Below are positions 36,751 through 47,019 of a stretch of DNA of 64,000 bases, one piece after another. The first letter of the stretch is position 1. Each line of letters begins with the position of its first letter. Under the pieces are notes generated by a model. That model was given only the letters and a program-made list of their open reading frames with translations. It was not told where the DNA came from and made no database searches. A program made the translations under genes and the position numbers. Source of the DNA: Rahnella variigena (lineage in GTDB: Bacteria; Pseudomonadota; Gammaproteobacteria; Enterobacterales; Enterobacteriaceae); assembly GCF_003610915.1 (NCBI RefSeq), contig NZ_NSDJ01000001.1:3162001-3226000 (forward strand), written 5' to 3'.

Positions 36751-38347
36751 TGCACTGAATGCAGATGTCGTTGTTATTGGTGCGGGTATCGCCGGTTCGC
36801 TGGCTGCGCTGAAAATGGTGAAAGCCGGCGTTTCCGTGCTGATGCTCGATTCAGGGCCGGTGATTAAACGCGATGAAGCGGTAGAACTGTTCCGTCAGTC
36901 ACCGCTGAAAGGCGATTTCACCGAGCCGTATCCGCCCAAACCCTGGGCTCCGCAACCGAAGTTCCAGCCAAAAGATAACAACTATCTGATCCAGAAAGGC
37001 CCGGATCTCTATGCTGCGCAATATCTGCGCGGTGTCGGCGGTACGACCTGGCACTGGGCGGGACAGGCGTTCCGTTTGCTGCCAAACGACATGAAGATCA
37101 AAACGCTGTATGGCGTGGGTCGCGACTGGCCAATCAGCTATGAAGAGCTGGAGCCGTATTACACCGAAGCGGAAATTCAGATGGGGGTTTCGGGTGATGA
37201 TGCGCTGGACTCCCCGCGCTCACAGCCTTATCCGCTGCCGGGTATTCCGCTGCCTTACGGGTTCGACCGCATCAGTAAACGCATTGCCAAACTCGGTTAC
37301 ATCCTGGGTATCGGCCCACAGGCGCGCAACAGTATTCCTTACGATGGCCGTCCTGCCTGCTGTGGCAACAACAACTGTATGCCTGTCTGTCCGATTGACG
37401 CGCAATATCACGGCGGTATCTCCGCGCGCAAAGCCATTGAAGCCGGTGTACGCGTGATTGCCAACGCCGTGGTGTACAAAATCGAAGCCAATGACAGCGG
37501 TGAAATCGTGGCCGTGCATTATCTCGATGCAGACAAAGTGCCCCACAAAGTCACCGGCAAACGCTTCGTGCTGACCGCCAACGGCATCGAAAGCCCGAAA
37601 CTGCTGCTGATGTCCACCAGTGACAAATACCCGGACGGTATCGCCAACAGTTCCGGTATGGTCGGCCGCAACCTGATGGATCACCCGGGTACTTCCGTTG
37701 AATTCTATGCCGATGAACCGGTGTATTTCGGTCGCGGCCCGATGCGTCCGGGCAGTATCAATAATCTGCGTGATGGTGATTTCCGCCGCGAACGCTCTGC
37801 GTTACGTATCGACGTCGCCAACACCTCGCCGGTGCGTTATCTGACCGAGCGCCTGGTACGTCAGGGATATTACGGCAAAGCGCTGAACGACAAACTGACC
37901 TATCAGTCCGAGCGTTTTATTCAGCTGAAATGCCTGCTGGAAATGCTGCCGGAGCCTGAAAACCGCGTGGTACTGAGCAAGACCGAAAAAGACGAATGGG
38001 GGATCCCGCGTCTGGAGGTTCACTACAAATTCCCGGACTACGTTCACCGCGGCTATGACCAGTCGATGCTCGACTTCCAGAAAATCGTCAAAGAGATGGG
38101 CGGCACCGAAGTGGTGTACAGCAAACGTGGCGTTTACGACAACAACCAGCACATTACCGGCACCATGATCATGGGCAGCGACCCGAAAGATTCCGTGGTG
38201 GATGGAAATTGCCGTACGCATGACCACCCGAACCTGTTTATTGCCGGTACCGGCATTATGCCTTCTGCTTCGACAGTGAATTCCACGCTGTCCGGAACCG
38301 CGCTGGCATTACGTATGGCTGACGCGGTGCTGAAAAGCCTGGCCTGA
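36743..38347 (+). CDS. gluconate 2-dehydrogenase type complex, flavoprotein (GMC) subunit
   Basis: This 534-residue GMC-family FAD enzyme has the Rossmann motif VVIGAGIAG near the N-terminus, the GGTTWHWAG FAD-loop and a C-terminal stretch AGTGIMPSASTVNSTLSG ending the active-site region. A Cys motif (Cys206, Cys207, Cys212, Cys216; C-C-x4-C-x3-C) corresponds to the cluster ligands described for the bacterial FAD glucose dehydrogenase catalytic subunit, so a 3Fe-4S cluster is likely. It has no signal of its own and should be carried out by the Tat-signal small subunit. The ATG at 36743 follows GGAGGTGA by 8 bases; a TTG 6 bases earlier is rejected. Confidence 0.9.
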   Translation: MADALNADVVVIGAGIAGSLAALKMVKAGVSVLMLDSGPVIKRDEAVELFRQSPLKGDFTEPYPPKPWAPQPKFQPKDNNYLIQKGPDLYAAQYLRGVGGTTWHWAGQAFRLLPNDMKIKTLYGVGRDWPISYEELEPYYTEAEIQMGVSGDDALDSPRSQPYPLPGIPLPYGFDRISKRIAKLGYILGIGPQARNSIPYDGRPACCGNNNCMPVCPIDAQYHGGISARKAIEAGVRVIANAVVYKIEANDSGEIVAVHYLDADKVPHKVTGKRFVLTANGIESPKLLLMSTSDKYPDGIANSSGMVGRNLMDHPGTSVEFYADEPVYFGRGPMRPGSINNLRDGDFRRERSALRIDVANTSPVRYLTERLVRQGYYGKALNDKLTYQSERFIQLKCLLEMLPEPENRVVLSKTEKDEWGIPRLEVHYKFPDYVHRGYDQSMLDFQKIVKEMGGTEVVYSKRGVYDNNQHITGTMIMGSDPKDSVVDGNCRTHDHPNLFIAGTGIMPSASTVNSTLSGTALALRMADAVLKSLA

Positions 38348-38365
38348 TTTTCTGAGGATTGAGCA

Positions 38366-39685
38366 ATGAAAATGAAATTCGTGCTGGCGGCGCTGCCGAT
38401 AATGGCAGCAGCCAGCGCCTGGGCTGATGATGCAGCAGGCAATGCGGAGATGATTAAACGCGGTGAGTATCTGGCAATAGCCGGTGACTGTACCGCATGC
38501 CACACCGCACCGGGTGCAGATAAAACCGCGAAGTTTGGCGGCGGTTATCCGCTGGCATCCCCTTTCGGGGTGATTTACGGCACCAATATTTCTTCTGATA
38601 AGGAATTTGGTATCGGCAGCTGGAGTGACGATGAGTTCGTTCGCGCGGTGCGTGAAGGCGTCGGCAAAGACGGACAGCAGTTGTATCCCGCAATGCCTTA
38701 CGATTCTTTCACCAAAATGAAACGTGAAGACGTACTGGCGATCAAAGCCTATCTGATGTCGCAACCAGCAGTACATTCCGCCGGGCCGCAAACGGATTTG
38801 TCTTTCCCGTTTAACCAGCGCTGGGGCATGCGCGTGTGGAAGATGTTTAACTTCGATAAAGGCGAGCTGAAAAACGATCCGTCCAAATCAGCGGACTGGA
38901 ATCGCGGCGCATATCTGGTGGAAGCGCTGGAACACTGCGGCACCTGCCATACACCGCGCACGCTGACCATGGGCATGGATACCGATAAAGCGTTTTCCGG
39001 CGGTGATTTAGGCTCGTGGGTGGCGTTTAATATCACGCCGGACAAAAACGCCGGGATCGGCAACTGGTCGCAGCAGGAACTGGTAACTTACCTGAAAACC
39101 GGTTTTGTGGCGGGCAAAGCGTCAGCTTCCGGTGCGATGTCTGAAGCCATCGAGCACAGTTTGCAACATCTGACAGACAATGACCTGAACGCGATTGCGA
39201 CCTATATCCGCTCGGTTCCGGCGATCGGTGATGACAAGCAAACCAAACCGCGCGATGAATGGGGCCAGAAAAATCAGGACGTTTATCCGCTGCGTGCTGA
39301 AGGTCAGACAATCGACCAGTCAGCCGCCGCCCTGTTTAATGCCAGCTGCGCAGCCTGTCACGGCAAAGGCGGTGAAGGCAGCGGCGAGGGCTTCCATGCG
39401 TATCCGTCGCTGTTCAGTCATACCAGTACCGGTTCTTACGACAACAAAAATCAGGTTTCCGTTATCCTTAATGGCGTGCAGCGTCATATGGATAAGGGCG
39501 AAATCATGATGCCGTCGTTTGCCAATCAGCTGAATGACGAGCAGATTGCGACACTGAGTAATTATGTCAGCACGCAATTCGGAAATCCGGCAGCGGCAAC
39601 TGTCACCGCCAAAGACGTTGCAAAAATGCGTGAAGCGGCTGACCTGAAGTATCCGCCGAAAATTGAAGAAGGAACGCAGAAGTAA
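38366..39685 (+). CDS. gluconate 2-dehydrogenase type complex, triheme cytochrome c subunit
   Basis: This 439-residue periplasmic cytochrome c has a Sec signal ending SAWA (residue 20) and three heme-binding CxxCH sites: Cys42-His46, Cys191-His195 and Cys328-His332. A likely axial Met is MP (e.g. YPAMPYD). The C-terminal part (KYPPKIEEGTQK) has no membrane helix, unlike the Gluconobacter type with a C-terminal anchor. It follows the flavoprotein by 18 bases, completing the small-large-cytochrome operon. It should pass electrons to ubiquinone. Confidence 0.92.
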   Translation: MKMKFVLAALPIMAAASAWADDAAGNAEMIKRGEYLAIAGDCTACHTAPGADKTAKFGGGYPLASPFGVIYGTNISSDKEFGIGSWSDDEFVRAVREGVGKDGQQLYPAMPYDSFTKMKREDVLAIKAYLMSQPAVHSAGPQTDLSFPFNQRWGMRVWKMFNFDKGELKNDPSKSADWNRGAYLVEALEHCGTCHTPRTLTMGMDTDKAFSGGDLGSWVAFNITPDKNAGIGNWSQQELVTYLKTGFVAGKASASGAMSEAIEHSLQHLTDNDLNAIATYIRSVPAIGDDKQTKPRDEWGQKNQDVYPLRAEGQTIDQSAAALFNASCAACHGKGGEGSGEGFHAYPSLFSHTSTGSYDNKNQVSVILNGVQRHMDKGEIMMPSFANQLNDEQIATLSNYVSTQFGNPAAATVTAKDVAKMREAADLKYPPKIEEGTQK

Positions 39686-39707
39686 TCTGCTTTCTGATAA
39701 CAAACCC

Positions 39708-39733
39708 ATGGAGCCTTTTAAGGCTCCTTTTTA
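39708..39733. terminator. terminator between the cytochrome gene and the diguanylate cyclase
   Basis: GGAGCC and GGCTCC form a stem followed by TTTTT on the plus strand, 24 bases after the cytochrome stop codon, between convergent genes. Confidence 0.88.
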
Positions 39734-40837
39734 CATTCTGGAATAATGACGTTTCGTACCGAGCGTAGCCAGTGTCAGGATCGAGCTGGCGACCACGCGG
39801 TTTTTGCCCTGCCGTTTGGCCTCATATAATGATAAATCCGCCAGTTTTAGCGACTTGCGGATAATCATTCCCGGCAAATACAATGACACGCCTAATGACA
39901 CCGTCACTTTAAGTTCCCTGCCATCTTCCAGAATGATCACGCAGTTTTCGACTTCCTGGCGGATGCGTTCCGCTATAGCCAGCAGCGTCGGCGGGTCATA
40001 AGCCGACGTCATGACCAGAAACTCCTCGCCGCCGTAACGCCCGGCGAAATCTTCATTGCGTGTCAGGTGACGTAATAAACGTCCTACTTCAATTAATACC
40101 CGATCGCCCGCCAGATGCCCAAGGGTATCATTCACCCGTTTGAAGTTATCGATATCGAGCAGAATTAAGCCGCAGGCTTCCCGCTGCGTTTGCCGCTGCG
40201 CCAGCCAGTAATCAATACTGGCCCGGTTGTTAATTTGCGTCAGTTCATCAGTCGCCGCCTTCACGCGGATGGTGAACACTTTGCTCATGTAGATTTCTTT
40301 ATAATTCAGCGCGTGATAACAAAGGATCATGCAGAATGCGGCCACCAGCTGATAAAAAATCAGCTCCGTCCATGGCACCTTAATGCCATGCAATCCGGAA
40401 ACCAGCGCCAGACGGAAAATACCGATCAGCACAATGGTAATGTAAAGTTCACGGTGTTTCCGCCGTTGCCAGACACGGAATAAAAACAGGGTGCAGAGGA
40501 TTATTGCGATAAATAGATTATTAAGCGTGAACATACCGCTGAAGAAAAATGCCACGAAATAACTGGATAACCCACTGAGCCAGCCGCCGAAAAAAGTCAC
40601 TAAAATCATCGGCAACATTTCAAAACTAAAAGAAAGGCTGTCCGTTAGCGCCAGCTGATTGCCCCGCAAATAGAGCGACGTGATGCCCGCCACCAGGCCG
40701 AAGGCCAGGCGTTTCCAGTACGACCCTTTGAAGGTAAAAGGCTCACTGCGGCTGAGGACAAAAAAGCTGATCGAGAGCGTGGCGTACGTGACACAAATAT
40801 CCGCATACAGGCTGGTCAGCGAAAATATATCCGGCAT
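39731..40837 (-). CDS. membrane-bound diguanylate cyclase
   Basis: This 368-residue protein has about six membrane helices in the first 185 residues (a 5TM-LYT-like sensor module) and a C-terminal GGDEF domain. The active-site loop is GGEEF (YGGEEFLV) and the substrate-binding DNFKRVNDTLGHLAGD stretch is intact, so it should make c-di-GMP from GTP. A product-inhibition I-site RxxD (RNED) lies 5 residues before GGEEF. The C-terminal extension of about 20 residues is variable. The ligand sensed by the membrane module is unknown. It is a single-gene unit, divergent from dauA. Confidence 0.93.
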   Translation of the reverse strand: MPDIFSLTSLYADICVTYATLSISFFVLSRSEPFTFKGSYWKRLAFGLVAGITSLYLRGNQLALTDSLSFSFEMLPMILVTFFGGWLSGLSSYFVAFFFSGMFTLNNLFIAIILCTLFLFRVWQRRKHRELYITIVLIGIFRLALVSGLHGIKVPWTELIFYQLVAAFCMILCYHALNYKEIYMSKVFTIRVKAATDELTQINNRASIDYWLAQRQTQREACGLILLDIDNFKRVNDTLGHLAGDRVLIEVGRLLRHLTRNEDFAGRYGGEEFLVMTSAYDPPTLLAIAERIRQEVENCVIILEDGRELKVTVSLGVSLYLPGMIIRKSLKLADLSLYEAKRQGKNRVVASSILTLATLGTKRHYSRM

Positions 40838-41108
40838 AATTAAATGCGTCCTCTCACGCTATTACCTGTCGATTCACGGGTATTAACATAAATATAGATG
40901 ATGAATGCCTTCGTCGTATTCGCATGTAAAATAACTGGCGGCACATCACATTGCCACCCGTTACAATAAAATGAAGACTACGCAGGAAAGTGTTATCGAG
41001 TCTTGATTTATATCTACGTAACCCAAGTCAGACCGGCGTAGGCTGTGACTTTTCCGGTGAAGGAATACCGGGTTATTATCAATTCTTCTCCCAGGTGGTT
41101 TACGCCCT

Positions 41109-42788
41109 ATGAATATCTCAGGAAGTCGCCGCATCAGACTTTTCAGTGCTCTGACCGACGCCTGTTTTCGTGAAAAATATACCTTTCAACGTTTACTCAA
41201 AGACGCCATTGCGGGCGTAACCGTCGGGATTATCGCTATCCCCCTTGCGATGGCGCTGGCCATTGGCAGTGGCGTTCCGCCGCAGTACGGACTTTATACC
41301 TCAGCGGTAGCCGGGATAATTATCGCTATTTTCGGCGGCTCTCGCTTTAGCGTATCAGGCCCGACCGCGGCATTCGTGGTGATCCTCTATCCGGTTTCGC
41401 AGCAATTCGGCTTATCCGGCCTGTTGCTGGCGACACTGATGTCCGGCTTTATGTTGCTGCTAATGGGGCTGGCGCGTTTTGGCAGGCTGATTGAATATAT
41501 CCCGTTGCCCGTCACGCTCGGGTTTACCTCCGGCATTGCGATTACTATCGGGACGATGCAGTTCAAGGATTTCTTTGGTCTGACGATGGCGACGGTGCCT
41601 GAACATTATCTGAGTAAAGTGGCCGCGCTGGTGATGGCATTGCCAACGCTGGATATGGGCGATGCAGCGATTGGCATTGTGACGCTCGGGGTCTTAATCC
41701 TCTGGCCGAAACTGGGATTGCGCGTTCCCGGCCATCTTCCGGCGCTGCTGGCCGGTTGCGCGGTAATGGCGATTTTCATGCAGGCCGGGCATCCGGTTGC
41801 GACTATCGGTTCCCGCTTTCATTTCCTGTTACCGGATGGCTCGCAAGGTAACGGCATCCCGCCTATCTTGCCGCAATTCGCCCTGCCGTGGACTCAACCC
41901 GATGGCAGCGGACTGAGCTGGTCTCTGGTGCAGGCGCTGCTGCCCGCTGCGTTTTCCATGGCAATGCTCGGTGCAATTGAATCGTTACTGTGTGCTGTGG
42001 TTCTCGATGGGATGACCGGCAAGAAACACCATTCGGACAATGAACTGATCGGTCAGGGTATTGGCAATATGGTCAGCCCTTTCTTTGGCGGTATTACGGC
42101 GACGGCGGCCATTGCCCGATCCGCCGCTAACGTTCGTGCCGGTGCGACATCGCCGGTGTCTGCTGTGATCCACTCCTTGCTGGTGATCCTCGCCCTGCTT
42201 ATTCTCGCGCCGCTGCTTTCCTGGTTACCGCTGGCGGCGATGGCCGCGCTGCTGCTGATGGTGGCGTGGAATATGAGCGAGGCGCATAAAGTGGTGGATA
42301 TCCTGCGCCGCGCACCGAAAGACGACATTCTGGTGATGCTGACCTGCATGAGCCTGACGGTGCTGTTTGATATGGTGATTGCCATTACTGCCGGTATCGT
42401 GATGGCGTCTTTACTGTTTATGCGTCGGATAGCGAAACTGACGCGGCTGACGGAAGTCCCTGGCGAAACGGCGGAAAATACGCTGGTACTGCGTGTTAAC
42501 GGTCCGCTGTTCTTCGCTGCGGCTGAGCGCCTGTTCAGTGAATTACAGGCACGCAGTTCCGGTAAGCAAGTGATTGTCTTGCTGTGGGATCGTGTGGCTG
42601 TTCTTGATGCCGGTGGCGTTAATGCGTTGCAGCACTATATCGACGGTTTACCGGAAGGTACCGAACTGCGGCTTGCCGAAATCCCCTTCCAGCCCCTGAA
42701 AACCATGGCCCGTGCCAGAATGCAACCGGTTGAAGGAAAACTCAGTTTCTATAGTTCCCTGCAGGATGCCCTTCACAATCACCACTAA
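41109..42788 (+). CDS. dauA: SulP-family C4-dicarboxylate transporter DauA
   Basis: Inner-membrane transporter, 559 residues, with a SulP membrane domain of about 14 segments (the [28 protein letters not shown] region is the family signature) and a C-terminal cytoplasmic STAS domain ([17 protein letters not shown]; the [16 protein letters not shown] stretch ends the domain). It matches E. coli DauA (YchM), which takes up succinate and other C4-dicarboxylates and interacts with acyl-carrier protein. In E. coli the gene lies after prs; here it sits next to kdsA, convergent with it. Confidence 0.92.
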   Translation: MNISGSRRIRLFSALTDACFREKYTFQRLLKDAIAGVTVGIIAIPLAMALAIGSGVPPQYGLYTSAVAGIIIAIFGGSRFSVSGPTAAFVVILYPVSQQFGLSGLLLATLMSGFMLLLMGLARFGRLIEYIPLPVTLGFTSGIAITIGTMQFKDFFGLTMATVPEHYLSKVAALVMALPTLDMGDAAIGIVTLGVLILWPKLGLRVPGHLPALLAGCAVMAIFMQAGHPVATIGSRFHFLLPDGSQGNGIPPILPQFALPWTQPDGSGLSWSLVQALLPAAFSMAMLGAIESLLCAVVLDGMTGKKHHSDNELIGQGIGNMVSPFFGGITATAAIARSAANVRAGATSPVSAVIHSLLVILALLILAPLLSWLPLAAMAALLLMVAWNMSEAHKVVDILRRAPKDDILVMLTCMSLTVLFDMVIAITAGIVMASLLFMRRIAKLTRLTEVPGETAENTLVLRVNGPLFFAAAERLFSELQARSSGKQVIVLLWDRVAVLDAGGVNALQHYIDGLPEGTELRLAEIPFQPLKTMARARMQPVEGKLSFYSSLQDALHNHH

Positions 42789-42790
42789 AC

Positions 42791-42825
42791 GAAAAAGGCG
42801 ACCCGAAGGTCGCCTTTGTTTTATC
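42791..42825. terminator. bidirectional terminator between dauA and kdsA
   Basis: AAAAAGGCGACC and GGTCGCCTTTGTTTT form a stem with a CGAA tetraloop between convergent genes. Confidence 0.9.
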
Positions 42826-42838
42826 CGGCTGAGACAGA

Positions 42839-43747
<909 letters not shown>

Positions 43748-43787
43748 TTATCAACATTTATCAGATGGAACGAGAGGTAATTATAAA

Positions 43788-44597
43788 TTAATGGAGTGTC
43801 ACTTGCTTGTGCTCAATCGAGTGGATCTGCACTTTAATCACTTCTGAAATCGGGTCTTCCGGGCACTGTTCAACGAAATAGTTAAGATCGTTGATCGCCA
43901 CATGATCACATTCCAGCTGGGCGTAAATCAGCCCACGGTCACGGATTTCATACGGGTCTTCCGGGTCGAACTGTAATACGGTTTCACTGGCACGAAGAGC
44001 CAGTTCAAACTGTTTTTCTTCCATCAATGCGGCTTTAAGCGTGTCGAGCATTTTACGCACGATAAGCGTATTTTCCGCTTCATCGAGATCATCATCTTCG
44101 ATTTCCGCCGTCACACCCAGATTGCCTTTCAGCCACACATTGAGCATGTGCTCATTGAGCGTGTCGCCGTTGATTGGATTGAGCAGCCACATTTCTTCAT
44201 CGAGCCAGTCGGCACGCATGATAAGTTGTGTCGGGAAAATAACCGGCATCAGCGGCAGATCAAGCTCATGCGCGATATGCAGGAAAATCACCCCCAGCGA
44301 AACCGGGGTTCCCTGGCGTGATGACAATACTTTGTCTATCCAGATAGCGTCCGACAGGCGATAAACGCCCCCCGCGCCACCAAAACCCCAGGTACGGTAA
44401 AACAGTTCAATCAACACTTCGAGCTGCTGATCCTGATCAAGATCCGCAGGAACGACGCTGCGCGCTTCATCAACCAGCAATTGCAACTGATGGCGAACTT
44501 CGTCCGGATTAAAATCAAAACGCACGGATTCTGTTACTTTGATCACCCCGGCACTGAGCCGGGCGGTGTTAAATTCAAAATCAGCAAGGGTACTCAT
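43788..44597 (-). CDS. sirB1: SirB1 family protein (YchA)
   Basis: This 269-residue cytoplasmic protein matches E. coli SirB1 (269): a transglutaminase-like N-terminal region followed by TPR-like helices at the C-terminus (ELALRASETVLQFDPEDPYEIRDRG). The core contains AKSE-type YRTWGFGG and DKVLSSRQGTPVSLGVIFLHIA stretches. Its molecular role is not established. It starts 2 bases after sirB2 ends, so the pair is translationally coupled. Confidence 0.94.
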   Translation of the reverse strand: MSTLADFEFNTARLSAGVIKVTESVRFDFNPDEVRHQLQLLVDEARSVVPADLDQDQQLEVLIELFYRTWGFGGAGGVYRLSDAIWIDKVLSSRQGTPVSLGVIFLHIAHELDLPLMPVIFPTQLIMRADWLDEEMWLLNPINGDTLNEHMLNVWLKGNLGVTAEIEDDDLDEAENTLIVRKMLDTLKAALMEEKQFELALRASETVLQFDPEDPYEIRDRGLIYAQLECDHVAINDLNYFVEQCPEDPISEVIKVQIHSIEHKQVTLH

Positions 44598-44599
44598 AG

Positions 44600-44992
44600 T
44601 TATCCCATTAGCAGCGGTATTTTCGTCAGCGCCAGTTTAAGAATCACATACAGGCAAGCAAGCGCCAGGATAAAGGCCAGCCAGCGGGTTTTCTGACTCA
44701 CTGGTCGCTTGCTCAGGGCTACAAAACCCAACGCAATATAGATAATAACGCCAAAAATCTTTTCGGTCAGCCAGGTTCCCTGTGGGCTGAACGGATAAAA
44801 GTGTGTGATGAAGATAAGCGAAATACCACTTAATAGCAGTAAAGTATCCACAATATGTGGAACAACCTTCACCCAGCGTTTCTGCATCATAGCAGAACCC
44901 GCCCATTTCCAAAAAAATCGCAGGACAAACAGCGTAATGCTCAGCGTGATTGTCAGCAAATGCAGATTTTTAATCCAGACATACGACGCCAT
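44600..44992 (-). CDS. sirB2: SirB2 family membrane protein (YchQ)
   Basis: This 130-residue protein has four predicted membrane helices, the first at about residues 8-25 and the last at 108-126, and is of the same length as E. coli SirB2. HIVDTLLLLSGISLIFITH is the conserved second-to-third helix segment with buried polar residues. It lies between prmC and sirB1 as in E. coli. Function unknown. Confidence 0.94.
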   Translation of the reverse strand: MASYVWIKNLHLLTITLSITLFVLRFFWKWAGSAMMQKRWVKVVPHIVDTLLLLSGISLIFITHFYPFSPQGTWLTEKIFGVIIYIALGFVALSKRPVSQKTRWLAFILALACLYVILKLALTKIPLLMG

Positions 44993-45056
44993 TGTCTGTT
45001 TCCTTTCTGTCAGTTGTACTTAAAGAGTGATGCTCTTAGAAATTGATGATGCGTCG

Positions 45057-45890
45057 TTATGGCTGCCATTGTCCGAGGCTGACACGATCATTCCCGCCAT
45101 AATCTTTGATGGTCATCACCTGCTGATAGCCAGCATCCTGGAAAAGTCTTTGTACATCCGCCGCCTGTTGCCAGCCATGTTCAAGCAATAACCAGCCGCC
45201 TTTCTGAAGATACGCGGGTGCAGCGGCAATAATATGTGCGAGATCAGCCAGACCGGCATTATCTGCCACCAGTGCGCTCGCGGGCTCAAAACGCACATCT
45301 CCCTGAAACAGATGCGAGTCCGTGGCATCAATATAAGGGGGATTACTGGCAATCAGTGCAAAACGTTCTCCGGCAACCGGCGTAAACCAGCTGCCCTGCA
45401 AAAACTGCGCATTCAGGATATTTAGCTTCTGTGCATTGTGTTGCGCCAGGCTGACAGCATCGGGTTGCAGATCAATCCCGGTGACCTGGCAGTCAGGCCG
45501 TTCACTGGCTAAAGCCAGCGCGATGGCACCGGTGCCGGTTCCTAAATCGAGAATACTGACAGGTTCAGACGGCAGACGTTCCAGCGCCTGTTCGACCAGA
45601 CATTCGGTATCAGGACGAGGGATTAATGTGGCAGGAGAAACAGAGAGAGGCAGCGACCAGAATTCGCGTTCTCCGGTCAGATACGCAACCGGCTCACCCT
45701 GCTCACGTCGCGCCAGCAGGGTTTCGAGCTGTTGAAGCTGTTCAGCGGAAAGTTGTGTTTCACCAAAAGCCATGATGAAAGTTCTTGCCCGGCCAGTCAC
45801 AAAGCCGAGCAAGATTTCAGCATCACGCTTCGGGCTTTCACCCGCAGCCAGACGACCGGTGGCGTCACGCAGCCAGGACTGAAAATCCAT
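45057..45890 (-). CDS. prmC: release factor glutamine methyltransferase
   Basis: Methylates the Gln of the GGQ motif of release factors RF1 and RF2 using S-adenosylmethionine. The N-terminal helical domain is followed by the Rossmann methyltransferase domain with LDLGTGTGAIALALA and the catalytic SNPPYI motif. The ATG at 45890 shares its A with the prfA stop codon (TGATG) and gives 277 residues, as in E. coli; a TTG one codon earlier is rejected. Its substrate gene prfA is directly upstream in the operon. Confidence 0.97.
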   Translation of the reverse strand: MDFQSWLRDATGRLAAGESPKRDAEILLGFVTGRARTFIMAFGETQLSAEQLQQLETLLARREQGEPVAYLTGEREFWSLPLSVSPATLIPRPDTECLVEQALERLPSEPVSILDLGTGTGAIALALASERPDCQVTGIDLQPDAVSLAQHNAQKLNILNAQFLQGSWFTPVAGERFALIASNPPYIDATDSHLFQGDVRFEPASALVADNAGLADLAHIIAAAPAYLQKGGWLLLEHGWQQAADVQRLFQDAGYQQVMTIKDYGGNDRVSLGQWQP

Positions 45891-46987
45891 CAATCCTGCT
45901 CTGAAAGTGCGGCGAGCTGATCGGCCTGATACTCCTGCACGATCGGCTGGATAAGACTGTCGAGTTTACCTTCCATCACTTCATCCAGACGATAAATAGT
46001 CAGGTTGATACGGTGATCGGTAACGCGCCCCTGCGGGAAATTGTAGGTGCGGTTACGGTCTGAACGATCGCCGCTGCCGAGCAGGTTACGGCGTGTTGAA
46101 GACTCTTCAGCCTGACGTTTCGCCATTTCAGCAGCACGGATACGCGCTCCCAGCACTGACATCGCTTTGGCTTTGTTTTTGTGCTGAGAACGTTCGTCCT
46201 GACATTCCACCACGATACCGGTAGGAATGTGCGTAATACGGATAGCCGAATCGGTGGTATTAACGTGCTGACCGCCCGCGCCAGATGAACGGAACGTATC
46301 GATACGCAAATCACCGGCGTTGATTTCTGGCAGTTCGGCTTCAGGAATTTCAGGCAACACCGCTACGGTACAGGCGGAGGTATGAATACGCCCCTGAGAT
46401 TCGGTTTCCGGTACACGCTGAACGCGATGACCACCTGACTCAAATTTGAACTGGCCGTAAGCGCCTTCACCACTGATTTTGGCGATCACTTCTTTGTAAC
46501 CGCCGTGCTCACCTTCACTGGCGCTCACGATCTCTACACGCCAGCGACGCATTTCGGCGTAGCGGCTGTACATACGGAATAAGTCACCGGCGAAAATAGC
46601 CGCCTCATCACCGCCGGTTCCAGCACGAATTTCCAGGAAACAACCGCGTTCATCGTCCGGATCTTTTGGCAGTAACAGAAGCTGTAATTTTTCTTCGAGT
46701 TCTTCGATATTGGCTTTGCACTCTTTGATCTCATCCTGCGCCATTTCGCGCATTTCTTTATCATTAAGAGCAGGATCGTTGAGCATCATCTCAGCGGTTT
46801 CTAAATCTTCCTGCGCCTGACGCCAGGCCAGAAAACATTCAGAAACAGCCGTTAACTGTGAATATTCGCGGGAAAGACTGCGGAATTTATCCTGATCGGC
46901 AATAACGCTGGCATCGCCAAGCATCGCCTGCACTTCTTCGTGGCGCTCTTGTAACGCTTCCAGTTTGGCAACAATAGAAGGCTTCAT
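45890..46987 (-). CDS. prfA: peptide chain release factor 1
   Basis: RF1 recognises UAA and UAG stop codons and triggers peptide release. The GGQ motif is in [14 protein letters not shown], and the stop-codon reading PxT motif reads PET (RVPETESQG) where E. coli has PAT. The product has 365 residues against 360 in E. coli, with the difference mostly a short insert near residues 72-76 (PALNDKEM). It follows hemA with a 32-base gap and precedes prmC with a one-base overlap, the E. coli arrangement. Confidence 0.97.
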   Translation of the reverse strand: MKPSIVAKLEALQERHEEVQAMLGDASVIADQDKFRSLSREYSQLTAVSECFLAWRQAQEDLETAEMMLNDPALNDKEMREMAQDEIKECKANIEELEEKLQLLLLPKDPDDERGCFLEIRAGTGGDEAAIFAGDLFRMYSRYAEMRRWRVEIVSASEGEHGGYKEVIAKISGEGAYGQFKFESGGHRVQRVPETESQGRIHTSACTVAVLPEIPEAELPEINAGDLRIDTFRSSGAGGQHVNTTDSAIRITHIPTGIVVECQDERSQHKNKAKAMSVLGARIRAAEMAKRQAEESSTRRNLLGSGDRSDRNRTYNFPQGRVTDHRINLTIYRLDEVMEGKLDSLIQPIVQEYQADQLAALSEQD

Positions 46988-47019
46988 GCGTGGTGTTTAA
47001 CCCTGTGAGAAAAGGAGAA

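Noticed and set aside
46412..46450. RF1 stop-codon motif PET instead of PAT as a sign of altered stop recognition
   Set aside because: The motif is PxT and the middle residue varies naturally in RF1, so this is not evidence of changed specificity.
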